Shown: positions 17,706-25,973, counted from the first letter of the stretch. The stretch: DNA of 36,807 nt from Kitasatospora sp040298565 (GCF_040298565.1 NZ_JBEPAK010000039.1:1-36807), one strand, 5' to 3'. Notes: generated by a model not told the origin, from the sequence alone. Made by a program: numbers and translations.

Positions 17706-17748
17706 GAGGTCCTCACAAAGGCGTTGGACGTGTCTGTGGGCGATCTGA

Positions 17749-17770
17749 CGGGGTGTGCGCGGACACCCCG
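17749..17770 (+). terminator. Possible terminator hairpin after the hydrolase gene
   Basis: CGGGGTGT-GCGCGG-ACACCCCG forms an 8-base-pair stem 44 bases past the stop codon. No U-run follows, as is common in high-GC actinomycetes. Confidence 0.35.
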
Positions 17771-18042
17771 CCGCGACCTGCCGTCGGCCTCGTAAGCCAC
17801 GCGGCGCCGACGGCCTGGTGGTTCTCGCCGGTCTCGGCGGCGCGGCCCGGGCGGCGTTCTTCCGCGTGGTTCTTGACCATCGGGTGTCCTTGCTGGTGAC
17901 CGACCCCGCTCCGGGCCGCTGGACGGCACCGGGACTCTCTGCTGAGAGGCAACACCGTACGACCCTCGCGGTCCGCTATGCGGCAACCGTTCTGGTAGCG
18001 GCCATCAACCAGTGGTAGTGACCAGCGGACTCACCATCCGGA
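17771..18042. other. Intergenic, probably degenerate
   Basis: No frame resembles a known family. A plus-strand frame ending at 18018 is open for 87 codons, but it has no ribosome site and unconvincing composition. Confidence 0.35.
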
Positions 18043-18372
18043 TCAGCCGGTCGCCCTCGGCGCTGCGCAGGCGTCGGCGATGACCCGTGTGTCCCAGTAG
18101 AACGGACGGACCTCGGTGATCCTCCCGTCCTTGACCGTGATCGCCTGCAGGATCGGGAAGGAGAGTTCGCGGCCTGTCGCACGAGCGCGAGCACGGACCT
18201 GGGTGAGCACTACCGCAGTCTCACCGGCGGCGAGGAACTCCTGCTCCGCCATGTCGAATGACTCCCAAGCGGCACCCATCGCAAGGAAGAACGGCGTCAT
18301 GCCCGAATGCCCGCGCCAGGTGCCTCCATAGGGGAGGGAATCAGCTTGATGCAGCACCACATCCGGTGCGAA
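18043..18372 (-). pseudogene. SnoaL-like protein, 5'-truncated relic
   Basis: The last ~110 residues (FFAPDVVLHQADSLPYGGTW to RPFYWDTRVIADAC) are a good SnoaL-like/NTF2-fold polyketide-cyclase-type domain. The expected first helix, usually 25-30 residues before FFAPDV, is absent. Upstream of about 18372 the frame reads Arg-rich antisense sequence up to 18564. A plus-strand peptide, VLITGPFTGVFDFRP followed by AAADRLLFLTTPVRLVGP and a TGA (18380-18481), reads like the 3' end of a different gene. The relic therefore ends at a recombination junction near 18372. Loss of the N-terminal helix should abolish folding. Confidence 0.6.
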
Positions 18373-18694
18373 GAAGGGGGTGCTGATCACCGGCCCGTTC
18401 ACCGGCGTCTTCGACTTCCGCCCGGCCGCCGCCGACCGGCTCCTCTTCCTGACCACCCCGGTCCGCCTCGTCGGCCCCTGACCCCGGTACGGCGACAACC
18501 TCAGCCACCGCCGTGCTGTCCGGCCCAGTGCCCGGGGGGTGGATCCGTGCAGCACGGTATCCACGACCAGCCGACGCGGTACCTCCAGAAGGTCGTTGAC
18601 GGGCCCTCAGCGGCGGTGATCGATTCGCTGCTGCCGGGGCGGGCTTGCACGGACGGACACGCCGGGCGGTGATCTTCGCGGAGACCTCAAGTCC

Positions 18695-19339
18695 TCAGGC
18701 GGTTGCGTAGCCGGACAGGGCGGGCTCCAGGACGTCGAAGGCCTGGGCGGCCTCGGCGGTGACGGTACGGGCGATCCGGTCGTTGGGGTGTCCGGCGAGG
18801 GTGAGTTCCTGGATGCGGTGGAACAGCACGCGGTGGACGGCGCCGAGCAGCGCGGCCGCGGCGCGGACGGTGATGTCGTCGGCCTGGGCGCCGGTGGCGT
18901 CGGCGAGTGCCCGGGCGAGGCGGTGCTCGCGCTGGTCGTGCAGGCCCCGCAGACAGGTGCTCAGGGTGGGGCTGTCGCTGATCATGCGGGCGAACTCCGG
19001 GCCGGAGAACCCGGCGACCGGGTCCTGGGCGGCGACGGCGTCGGCGAACGCGCGGCGCAGCGCGGCCAGCGCGGATTCCCCCGGGTGCCGGTCGGCGACG
19101 GCCTCGGCCAGGGAGGCAGCGAACGCCTCCTGGTGGTCCAGGACCAGGTCCTCCTTGCGGGCGAAGTAGTTGGTGACGGTCTTCTTGGCGACCCGGGCGG
19201 CGGCGGCGATCTCGGCGATGGTCGTCTGCTCGAAGCCCTGGGCGATGAACAGCCTGGTCGCGTGGTCGGAGATGAGCTGCCGGGTCTCCTGCTTCTTCGT
19301 CTCGCGCAGCCCTGCGGCGACGGGTGTCTGAGTAGCCAT
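18695..19339 (-). CDS. TetR family repressor
   Basis: This 214-residue regulator has the HTH TTIAEIAAAARVAKKTVTNYF (about residues 39-59) and a C-terminal domain with EFARMISDSPTLSTCLRGL, common among streptomycete TetR proteins. The ATG at 19339 has almost no ribosome site (CCCC immediately upstream), so translation may be near-leaderless or weak. It diverges from the VOC-DUF1772-YciI gene group. The intervening region holds a near-consensus promoter overlaid with operator-like repeats, so it likely represses that group. Confidence 0.88.
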   Translation of the reverse strand: MATQTPVAAGLRETKKQETRQLISDHATRLFIAQGFEQTTIAEIAAAARVAKKTVTNYFARKEDLVLDHQEAFAASLAEAVADRHPGESALAALRRAFADAVAAQDPVAGFSGPEFARMISDSPTLSTCLRGLHDQREHRLARALADATGAQADDITVRAAAALLGAVHRVLFHRIQELTLAGHPNDRIARTVTAEAAQAFDVLEPALSGYATA

Positions 19340-19348
19340 GGGGAAATC

Positions 19349-19415
19349 TTACCCTCGTCGCAGTTTTATGTTGACACCCCGTTGGGGGTCGGCTAACTTA
19401 CCACCGACGAAAGTT
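19349..19415 (+). promoter_or_regulatory. Near-consensus housekeeping promoter with operator repeats
   Basis: TTGACA (19371-19376), 17 bases, then TAACTT (19394-19399): an almost ideal HrdB/sigma-70-type promoter for the plus-strand genes. The spacer holds ACCCC-GTTG-GGGGT (19376-19389). Two direct repeats of the form TTACC-nn-CG-n-CG...AGTTT lie at 19349-19366 and 19398-19415, 49 bases apart; the second overlaps the -10. The arrangement suits tight repression by the divergent TetR protein. Confidence 0.7.
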
Positions 19416-19575
19416 TGCGCCAGGGGAACGTTTACGCGGGACGAAGCTCCCGATGCGTGAGCGCCGAACTGCGCCGTCCGTTGGACCGCGGCGTCCGCGG
19501 CGGACAGCCCCAGGACCGTCCACGTCGTCACCTCGCCGCGGCCACCGACCCGTCCCACCTGCCGAAGGAGATCCC

Positions 19576-19965
19576 GTGCAGTTCACCGCTTCCACCGTCT
19601 CGCTGACCGTCGACGACGTCGCCGCCTCCCGGGAGTTCTTCACCACCCACCTCGGGTACACCGTGCAGCACACCGCTGACGGCTTCGCGTCCCTGTCGCG
19701 CGAGGACGCGGTCGACGTCGTCCTGCTCGCCCGCGGCATCGAAGTGCTGCCGCCCGAGCAGCGCGACCAGCGCGCCGCCGGTCTGATCCTGGCCTTCACC
19801 GTCGCCTCCGGACTGCAGGAGCAGGAGCGGCTGCTGCGCGACGCCGGCGCCCGGATCACCATGCCGTTGCGCCAGGAGCCGTGGGGCGAGCGCCTGTTCC
19901 AGGTCACCGACCCCAACGGTGTGATCGTCCAGTTCGTCGAATGGGCCGCCGACGCCGGGCAGTGA
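19576..19965 (+). CDS. VOC/glyoxalase superfamily protein
   Basis: This 129-residue protein has the vicinal-oxygen-chelate betaalpha-beta-beta-beta pattern: STVSLTVDDVAASREFFTTH at the start and RLFQVTDPNGVIVQFVEWA at the end, the usual VOC closing strand. Members are dioxygenases, isomerases or antibiotic-binding proteins; the metal ligands cannot be assigned securely here. The GTG at 19576 is set by GAAGGAG 5 bases upstream. It is the first gene downstream of the TetR-controlled promoter, with a long untranslated leader of about 170 bases. Confidence 0.85.
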   Translation: MQFTASTVSLTVDDVAASREFFTTHLGYTVQHTADGFASLSREDAVDVVLLARGIEVLPPEQRDQRAAGLILAFTVASGLQEQERLLRDAGARITMPLRQEPWGERLFQVTDPNGVIVQFVEWAADAGQ

Positions 19966-20132
19966 CCCCGACATGGAGGAATCCGAGCTTGCGGCCCGAG
20001 CCCCGCGACGTTCACCCGCCGGCCGCCCGCGACCGCGCTCCGCTCCGGCGAACCGCCGCTCACCCCGCCCACCGCCACCACGGGCGCGCGCACCCATCAC
20101 GACGACCATCCCAGCGAACGGGAACCGTGACC

Positions 20133-20642
20133 ATGCCGACCCTCCGCGCCGCCGTCCTGCTCGGGGCGACCGTCACCACCGGGCTCAGCGCCGGACTCTT
20201 CTACTCCTACGCCTGCTCGGTGATGCCGGGCCTGGCCCGCGCCGACGACCGGACCTTCGTCGAGGCGATGCAGCGGATCAACGTGGCCATCCTCAACGGC
20301 TGGTTCATGCTGTCCTTCCTGGGCGCCCTCGTCCTGATCGGAGCCGCCGGCCTCGTGGAACTGAAGACCGGCGGCAGCCGCACCGTGCTGCTGTGGATCG
20401 GCGCGGCCGCCGCCTTCCAGCTGGCCGTACTCGTGATCACCGGCGTGGCCAACGTGCCGCTCAACGACCGCCTGGCGGCCGCGGATCCGCCGGGCGGCGG
20501 CACCGACCTCGCCGCCGCCCGGGCCGCCTTCGAAACCACGTGGGTGCACTGGAACCTGGCCCGCGCGCTGGCCTCCACCGCGGCCCTGACCTGCATCTCG
20601 TGGGCCCTGCGGCTCTCCGCCCGGACTCCCGCCCCGGTGTGA
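20133..20642 (+). CDS. DUF1772 membrane protein (anthrone-oxygenase-like)
   Basis: This 169-residue integral membrane protein has about four helices: AVLLGATVTTGLSAGLFYSYA, NGWFMLSFLGALVLIGAAGL, VLLWIGAAAAFQLAVLVITG and a C-terminal one after WVHWNLARALAS. It shows the family pattern PGLARADDRTFVEAMQRIN and the conserved VANVPLNDRL. DUF1772 includes cofactor-free anthrone oxygenases of aromatic polyketide pathways, but most members are uncharacterised. The ATG at 20133 has a weak GGGAA upstream. It lies 167 bases after the VOC gene on the same strand and probably belongs to the same TetR-regulated unit. Confidence 0.85.
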   Translation: MPTLRAAVLLGATVTTGLSAGLFYSYACSVMPGLARADDRTFVEAMQRINVAILNGWFMLSFLGALVLIGAAGLVELKTGGSRTVLLWIGAAAAFQLAVLVITGVANVPLNDRLAAADPPGGGTDLAAARAAFETTWVHWNLARALASTAALTCISWALRLSARTPAPV

Positions 20643-20795
20643 GGGCGGTGATCGTCCAGTTCCTCGGACGGGCCACCCCGCCCTGGCCCCGCGACAACTG
20701 ACAGCCCCCATCCCGGCGAAGCGGCTGCCGAGCACCGCCGACCCCCCAACCCGCAGCCACGGTCTCCGCGCGGAGGCCGAAGAGGAGGAGTATCC

Positions 20796-21143
20796 ATGAA
20801 GTTCGCACTGGTCATCTTCGAGACGCCGGAGTCGCGCCGCAGGATCCAAGCCGACCGGGACGCCTACCGCACGGCGTACGAGACCTGGATCGGCCGCGTC
20901 GCGGCCGCCGGCAAACTCGTCGGCGGTGAAGCCTTCGACACCGAACGCGCGCTTCCGGTGACCGTGCGCAAGGCGCCGGACGGTTCGCCCCGGGTGACCG
21001 AGGGGCCGGCAGGAATCGGCGAGGAGACCCTCGGAGGCTGGTTCGTCCTCGAGACGGCCGACCGGGAGGAAGCCGTCGAACTGGCCAAGGGACTGCCCAC
21101 CCCGGAAACGATCGAGATCCGCCCGATCCTCGAATCCGCCTGA
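20796..21143 (+). CDS. YciI family protein
   Basis: This 115-residue YCII/DGPF-type domain protein begins MKFALVIFETPESRRR. It contains GKLVGGEAF, the GGWFVLETADREEAVELAKG loop, and TIEIRPILE at the end, the usual order in the family. YciI-like proteins are small dimeric alpha/beta-barrels often linked to sigma factors, and their chemistry is mostly unknown. AGGAGGAG immediately upstream gives a strong ribosome site. It is 153 bases after the DUF1772 gene. Confidence 0.88.
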   Translation: MKFALVIFETPESRRRIQADRDAYRTAYETWIGRVAAAGKLVGGEAFDTERALPVTVRKAPDGSPRVTEGPAGIGEETLGGWFVLETADREEAVELAKGLPTPETIEIRPILESA

Positions 21144-21235
21144 CGAAGTAAGCCGCCTCCGCGCCCGGCCCCGGCACACCCGGGACAACGACCCGGGCCG
21201 AAATCCGTCCCGCTGGCCCCGCGCCGGCCCCGGCC

Positions 21236-21478
21236 TCCCCGGCCGAGCAGCCGGCAAAGGCCTTCGAGGCGCTGCGCCGCGTCGCCTGCACGATCCCGAC
21301 AGTGCGGTTCGGCGACCCGGACCGCCTCGGCGACCTGGACCTGGCGGTCGGTGAGGGCTGGCTGCTGGCCTCCTGGGACGACCCGCAGGCCGAGGACGTC
21401 CACCTGCTGCTCTACCGGGGCCGGCCGATCGGCTGGACCGCGCCGCTGCCGGACGGACCGTGGAGGGCAGGCCGGGCA
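21236..21478 (+). pseudogene. Coding fragment of an unrecognised protein
   Basis: The plus-strand frame reads AKAFEALRRVACTIPTVRFG, then LDLAVGEGWLLASWDDPQA and DVHLLLYRGRPIGWTAPLP. Codon use is convincing, with G/C at nearly every third position. It has no clear start and dissolves into Arg/Gly-rich sequence at about 21478, where the LysR relic begins on the other strand. It appears to be a short fragment left by rearrangement. I do not recognise the family. Confidence 0.4.
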
Positions 21479-21861
21479 CGTCGCCGCCCAGCACCGGGGC
21501 GGGGGGCGGGCGTCGTGGAAGTCCGCGAGGAAGGCGCCGATGGCGAAGGCGTGGCCGGGTGGCGCCGGAGACCAGCCCGAGCGTGACCCGTCCGTGCAGG
21601 AGCCCCGTGTCCGCATCCACCGCCTGCTGCACGCGTCCGCCGTGGCCAGTGCGGCACGGGCGTACGGCAGGACCGCTCGGCCCGTCTCGGTCGGTGCCAC
21701 CGACCGGCCTGAACGGTCGAGCAGACTATGCCCCAACTCATGCTCCAAATAGCGAATTTGGGCACTGAGGCCGGGCGGCGCGAGATGCAGCCGGGCTGCG
21801 GCCCGGGTGAAGCGGCCTCCTCGACGACGGTGAGGGAACAGCGCCACCGACGAAGCTCTAT
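21460..21861 (-). pseudogene. LysR-type regulator relic
   Basis: The minus strand preserves the LysR N-terminal HTH in several frames. ELRRWRCSLTVVEE is followed, after a frameshift near 21820, by RFTRAAARLHLAPPGLSAQI and RYLEHELGHSLLDRSGR. A second shift near 21625 leads to AVDADTGLLHGRVTLGLVSG, and a third to HAFAIGAFLADFHDA. The initiating codon is ATA where ATG is expected (21859-21861). The whole C-terminal effector domain is missing. It is clearly non-functional. Confidence 0.75.
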
Positions 21862-21932
21862 AACTGGCGGTTCTGGGTCTCAGGAGAACTGTCTATTGGA
21901 GATATCGCTCCCCTGGCCGCAGTCTTGATCAC

Positions 21933-22598
21933 ATGGAGAACGCGCCAACACGCACGCAATCGGAGGCCGAGGTCAGGGCAGCGATCGCGGCGGAACGCCG
22001 AGAACTGGCAGACCTGTTCGACAGTCTGTCGGCCGATCAGTGGAACGAGCCGGGCCTCTGCACGGAGTGGAGGGTTCGCGAGGTCGCCGCTCACAGGTCG
22101 ACGGGCGTCCGGCTGTCCCTGCCTGCCGCGCTCGCCGAACTGGCCGAGGCGCGCGGGAATCTCCACCGAACGACCGACCGGATCGCACGTGGGGACGCGA
22201 CCGCCCGTTCCACCACCGCACTCGTCGCTTTCCTGCGGGACAACACCCACCACCCCTGGACACCACCGATCGGCGGGCTCCCGGCGGCGCTCGGTCACGA
22301 CGTGGTGGTGCACGGCCTGGACATCACTGTCGCGCTCGGCCGTGACCGGCGCGTTCCCGAGGACCGGATCCGCATTCCGCTCGACGGGATCCGGCCTGCC
22401 ATCCTGAGGTTCTTCGGCGTGGACCTCGACGGGAGCCGGCTGTGCGCCGATGCCCTTGACCGGTCGTACGGCTCCGGCTCGCCGGTGTACCGCAGAGCCC
22501 AGGGCCTCCCGCTGCCGACCTTCGGTCGCAGGCTACCGGACGGCCTGCTCCGAGGCGAACCGAGCAACCGTTTCACCCGAGCTGCCAAGGGGGCATGA
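21933..22598 (+). CDS. Maleylpyruvate-isomerase-type mycothiol-dependent family protein
   Basis: This 221-residue protein is of the DinB-like mycothiol-dependent enzyme superfamily. The N-terminal four-helix domain has ELADLFDSLSADQWNEPGLC, TEWRVREVAAH (first metal-type His) and ALGHDVVVHGLDITVALG (second His pair). These resemble the H...E/D...H zinc site of mycothiol-dependent maleylpyruvate isomerase. Mycothiol is restricted to actinobacteria, in line with the host. The substrate is unknown. No ribosome site is obvious before the ATG at 21933. It is followed after 3 bases by a DUF1772 gene, so the two are co-transcribed. Confidence 0.8.
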   Translation: MENAPTRTQSEAEVRAAIAAERRELADLFDSLSADQWNEPGLCTEWRVREVAAHRSTGVRLSLPAALAELAEARGNLHRTTDRIARGDATARSTTALVAFLRDNTHHPWTPPIGGLPAALGHDVVVHGLDITVALGRDRRVPEDRIRIPLDGIRPAILRFFGVDLDGSRLCADALDRSYGSGSPVYRRAQGLPLPTFGRRLPDGLLRGEPSNRFTRAAKGA

Positions 22599-22601
22599 AC
22601 C

Positions 22602-23108
22602 ATGCGCATCCGGTACCTCCTGGGAGTGGCCCTCCTGTCCGCCGGCCTGCTCGCCGGAGCCTTCGGCTACGGCGCCGCCAACCTCGTCCCGACCTTCAAC
22701 GCCGTGCCGATCGACATGAGACTCCACTTCCACACCGAGCTGATGAAGATGAACGGCATCACCATGCAGGGAGCGATGGCGGTCTCGGCCTTCAGCTCCC
22801 TCGCCCTGGCCGCCCTGGCACGCAGCCGCGCCCGGGTTCTCGCAGGCACGGCAGGGGCCCTGATTGTCACGTCCTTCCTGATCACCCGGTTCGGGAACGT
22901 CCCGATCAACGGCCGCATCAAGGAGTGGGCCGCCACCGCGCCGCCCGCCGACCACGCGGAGATCCTGCGCCGGTGGGAACTGTTCAACGATGCCCGCACC
23001 TTGGCCGCAGTCGCGGCGTTCGCAGTCCTGATCTCCCTATCGATGACACAGTGCCGTGTCGACAGTGCTCCCGTGATGGATTCCGGGGGATCACGCCCGA
23101 AGTCATGA
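22602..23108 (+). CDS. Second DUF1772 membrane protein
   Basis: This 168-residue protein has four hydrophobic segments: YLLGVALLSAGLLAGAFGYG, MAVSAFSSLALAALA, VLAGTAGALIVTSFLITRF and a C-terminal AVAAFAVLISL. The conserved GNVPINGRIKEW parallels VANVPLNDRL in the DUF1772 protein at 20133-20642. The FNAVPIDMRLHFHTELMKMN loop faces the same position as the conserved acidic/His loop of the family. Coupling to the mycothiol-dependent-type gene (3-base gap) suggests the two act in one oxidative or detoxifying step. That is inference. Confidence 0.8.
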   Translation: MRIRYLLGVALLSAGLLAGAFGYGAANLVPTFNAVPIDMRLHFHTELMKMNGITMQGAMAVSAFSSLALAALARSRARVLAGTAGALIVTSFLITRFGNVPINGRIKEWAATAPPADHAEILRRWELFNDARTLAAVAAFAVLISLSMTQCRVDSAPVMDSGGSRPKS

Positions 23109-23308
23109 CCGCTCGGCGTCGGCAGCTGGCGGCTGCCGGAGGGCCGGTGCCCGGAGTCCGTTGAGGGGACCCGGCAGTTGGGCTTGACGCCCCGCAGCCG
23201 TCGGCCGGCCGTGCCGTCGGCCAGCTCACCCCCGGCGCAGGGGAGCCGACGGGTGGCGTCCACACCGGCGGTCTCCACTCCAGGCTGGCCGGCCGCCGCG
23301 GCCGGCGA
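23109..23308. other. Intergenic, no gene seen
   Basis: No supported coding sequence between the DUF1772 gene and the small minus-strand gene. The stretch is GC-rich with several short inverted repeats that could terminate convergent transcripts. Confidence 0.35.
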
Positions 23309-23489
23309 TTACGCACGGTCGGCCCCCAACCACGGTGCGGCGGTGATCCCCAGCTCTGCCTTCGCCAGCAGGACGCCGAGCAGCCGTCGGCGGTTCTCCT
23401 CCTGCGGGCCCTGCGGCCACAGCTCGGGGTCGAGTACGGCCTCGGCTCCCGGCGTCACCAGGGCCGCATAGACCTGATCGGCACTCACC
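23309..23489 (-). CDS. Small hypothetical protein or gene fragment
   Basis: A 59-residue frame with good codon bias: SADQVYAALVTPGAEAVLD, then ELWPQGPQEENRRRLLGV and LLAKAELGITAAPWLGADR. I do not recognise the family. GTG at 23489 is a reasonable start, with a GGAG some 14 bases upstream. It may be the remaining 3' end of a longer gene. Confidence 0.4.
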
Positions 23490-23637
23490 GGACACTCGCT
23501 CCGGATGCTCGCCCGGCCCAGCCTCCCCGGTCGGCGGCGCCAGCGCACGGACCCACGCCCGAGATGCCGCCTGTTCGAGTCCTGGCCCCGACGAACGCTT
23601 CACGCACCTCAGGAACAGGTACTTACTGCCGCACTCG

Positions 23638-24582
23638 TCACCGTTGTCGCTGCCCTGATCGCGCTCCTTCCGTGGAGAGTCCGTCCGGCGCATCGTGGTC
23701 GAGGGCGGTCAGGACCGCTCTGATCAGTGGGTTCGTGTCATTCTTTCGCCAGGCGACGGCGACTCGTGTACGGACGGTGTCGGGTGAGATCCTGCGGAAG
23801 GCAACGCCCTTGAGACGGATGCGTCGGATGCTTTCCGGGGCCAGTGAAATGCCCAGACCGGTTTCCACCAAGGCGCACACGGTCTGCCATTCCACAGCGT
23901 GTTGGGTTACGTGAGGGGTGAAGCCTGCGGCGGTGCAGAGATCGGTGATCTGGTCGTACAGCGGCGGGCCGACGGCGCGCGGCAGCAGTACGAAGGGGCA
24001 GTCCGCCATCTCTTCGACGGGGACGGTTCGTCGTGCCGCGAGCGGGTGTGAGGCGGGCAGGACGGCCACGAACGCTTCGGTCAGCACGGTCTCGAAGTCG
24101 AGCTCCGCGTCGTGGGGAGGTGGTTCACGCAGCAGGCCGATGTCGATCGTCCTGTCGCGCAGGGCAGCCAGTTGCGGCGTGGTGGTCATCTCGGCGATGT
24201 CCAGATCCACCGCGGGAAACCGTTGCCGGAAGCTTCGCAGCAGGCTGGGCAGGACGGTCAGAGCGACGGAGGCGGCGAAGCCGATCCGCAGGCGGCCTGC
24301 CCTGCCGCTGCCGACCTCTCGGGCTGCTGTCAGGGCCGCTGCGAGGTGACTGAGGGCGTGCCGGGCGGCGGGATGGAGTTCTCGCCCGGCCGGGGTGAGG
24401 TCGATGCGTCCGGGTTCGCGACTGAACAGCGCGTACCCGACCTTGTCCTCCAGGCGGCGGATCTGCTGGCTCAAGGGCGGCTGGGCGATGCCCAGTCGGG
24501 CGGCTGCGCGGCCGAAGTGGAGCTCCTCGGCGAGCACGACGAAGGCGTGCAGCTGCGGCAGGGGGAGTTCGGGACGATCCAT
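23638..24582 (-). CDS. LysR family transcriptional regulator
   Basis: This intact 314-residue LysR protein begins with the N-terminal HTH LHFGRAAARLGIAQPPLSQQ, then IRRLEDKVGYALFSREPG, followed by the linker helix. The effector domain has LRIGFAASVALTVLPSLLRS, DIGLLREPPP and ALVETGLGISLAPESIRR. The first 12 residues lack the usual LRY start but begin with a sensible ATG at 24582. It diverges from the RidA-type gene across 72 bases and probably activates or represses it. The C-terminus is basic and Gly/Ser-rich. Confidence 0.92.
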   Translation of the reverse strand: MDRPELPLPQLHAFVVLAEELHFGRAAARLGIAQPPLSQQIRRLEDKVGYALFSREPGRIDLTPAGRELHPAARHALSHLAAALTAAREVGSGRAGRLRIGFAASVALTVLPSLLRSFRQRFPAVDLDIAEMTTTPQLAALRDRTIDIGLLREPPPHDAELDFETVLTEAFVAVLPASHPLAARRTVPVEEMADCPFVLLPRAVGPPLYDQITDLCTAAGFTPHVTQHAVEWQTVCALVETGLGISLAPESIRRIRLKGVAFRRISPDTVRTRVAVAWRKNDTNPLIRAVLTALDHDAPDGLSTEGARSGQRQR

Positions 24583-24654
24583 ACTCTTAGAGATATCACC
24601 CGGTACACAAGGACGTATTAGACGTATCGCTGCTGGTCACCTAGCGTTCAGCAC
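24583..24654. promoter_or_regulatory. LysR/RidA divergent control region
   Basis: It contains the CTCT-T-AGAG palindrome (24584-24592) and a tandem GACGTAT-TA-GACGTAT repeat (24612-24627), both plausible LysR recognition elements in a 72-base divergent region. Confidence 0.5.
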
Positions 24655-25044
24655 ATGACAGAGCGACGCCCCATCCTCAGCGGCTCGATGTTCGAGGAGC
24701 AGATCGGCTACGCCCGCGCGGTGATCGATGGTGACTGGGTCCACGTGTCCGGGACGACCGGATTCGACTACCCCACCATGACGATCTCCGATGACGTGGT
24801 GGAGCAGGCCGAGCAGTGCCTGCGCAACATCGAGGCTGCCCTGAACGAGGCGGACTGCACCTTCGCCGACGTCGTGCGGGTGCGCTACATGCTGCCCGAC
24901 CGTACCGACTTCGAACTCTGCTGGCCGGCCCTGCGTCGCGCGTTCGGCGACGTTCGACCAGCCGCCACCATGCTCGAGTGCGGCCTCGCCGATCCCCGCA
25001 TGAAGATCGAGATCGAGGTGTACGCCAGCCGCATCACCGCCTAG
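24655..25044 (+). CDS. RidA/YjgF family protein
   Basis: This 129-residue protein is of the RidA family, which hydrolyses reactive enamine/imine intermediates. It shows the core VHVSGTTGFDYPTMTIS, QAEQCLRNIEAALNEADCTF and RPAATMLECGLADPRMKIEIE. The conserved Arg (R101) binds substrate carboxylate, and the acidic residue near the end of the final strand is present. The family trimerises in the cytosol. The divergent LysR gene suggests induction by an amino acid or amine. Confidence 0.9.
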   Translation: MTERRPILSGSMFEEQIGYARAVIDGDWVHVSGTTGFDYPTMTISDDVVEQAEQCLRNIEAALNEADCTFADVVRVRYMLPDRTDFELCWPALRRAFGDVRPAATMLECGLADPRMKIEIEVYASRITA

Positions 25045-25607
25045 TCAGATTTCGGACGCAGGCAGGCACTCCCAGCCGAGGGCGGCCGGTCTGACACATG
25101 CCGAGCGGGTTGCCTCCCACGCCTGCCCCACCCTCTGGAGGGAACCGTCCCGGGGCTGGATTTGCCCACTGCTGCCGTGCCCCTCCGCCTCGAAAGCGCC
25201 CTTCCACCTGATCCGAGCTGCGACGACGTAGTCAGCGCTTGCACACCGGGCCCACCGCCCACCGGCAACGCGCGAGCTGCCACCGCGGTACGAGTCACCG
25301 GCCTTCCCGGCCGCCCCGCTCGCCGCCGCAGCCTTCCCGACGCGGCCGGCCTCATGCCGCTCGCCGGCCACGCCTCGGTGAACACCGTCGGGGACTGACC
25401 TTTCGGGGGCGATTCCGCCTCCTCACCGCGACGGCCCCCGTCCGGAACCACGCATCGTGTCCGAGGAATCCGAGGAAATCGCAGCGCCGCCTGCCCAGGA
25501 CGCCCCCCTTCTGGCCCCCAGGATTTCGCAGGCCCTGAAGGCATTTACGCCCCTACGCCCGCTTACTCACCCATCGCCAATCCACCGCTCCCAAGGGGGA
25601 ATCCACC
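25045..25607. other. 563-base region without a supported gene
   Basis: Frames on both strands are open but lack family-like sequence or ribosome sites. It lies upstream of the Rpf relic, where active rpf genes usually have long leaders with a ydaO-type riboswitch. I could not find the conserved riboswitch core here, so the leader may have been lost. Confidence 0.4.
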
Positions 25608-25973
25608 CTGACCAGCCTCCGCCGGAGGCCGGCCCTCGCCGCAGCCACACTCCTGCTCGCCCTCGCCCTCGCCGTCCCGACCGCCGCCGGCGCCGGACAG
25701 GCTTCCGCCGCATCGGTGGCCACGTGGGACAAGGTCGCCGAATGCGAAAGCAGCGGCAACTGGCTCGTGGCCATCCCACTCACCGACGACGAACGAGCCG
25801 CCGTCGACGACGGCCGGGCCGCTCTGGACCAGCTACTGGAACGGCTTGGCGATGCCCCCACGCCGGCAGGGCCTACGCCACGTCAGATCGGTGTCCCAGC
25901 CACCGCGACACTCTTGCCGATCGTCAACGTGACCGCCAGTCCCCGAGAGCGCGGTCCGGGAGGTCCATGCTGA
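25608..25973 (+). pseudogene. Rpf-like relic fused in frame to an unrelated tail
   Basis: From CTG 25608, with AAGGGGGAA 7 bases upstream, the frame encodes a signal peptide: a basic n-region TSLRRRPALAAATLLLALAL, then AVPTAAGAGQASAA. The start of a resuscitation-promoting-factor/transglycosylase domain, ATWDKVAECESSGNW, follows. After the E of AECES the domain should run ~65 residues more (GYYGGLQFS-type sequence). Instead at about 25767 it becomes VAIPLTDDERAAVDDGRAAL, then DQLLERLGDAPTPAGPTP, the end of another gene, stopping at 25973. The usual ATG is CTG here. The enzyme would have the catalytic Glu but no substrate cleft. Confidence 0.65.

Noticed and set aside
20864..21459. Continuation of the minus-strand LysR frame to 20864
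   Set aside because: Beyond about 21460 it is antisense to the YciI gene and a coding fragment and has no LysR effector sequence.
25380..25607. ydaO (c-di-AMP) riboswitch upstream of the Rpf relic
   Set aside because: Expected from known rpfA genes, but the conserved core could not be found by eye.
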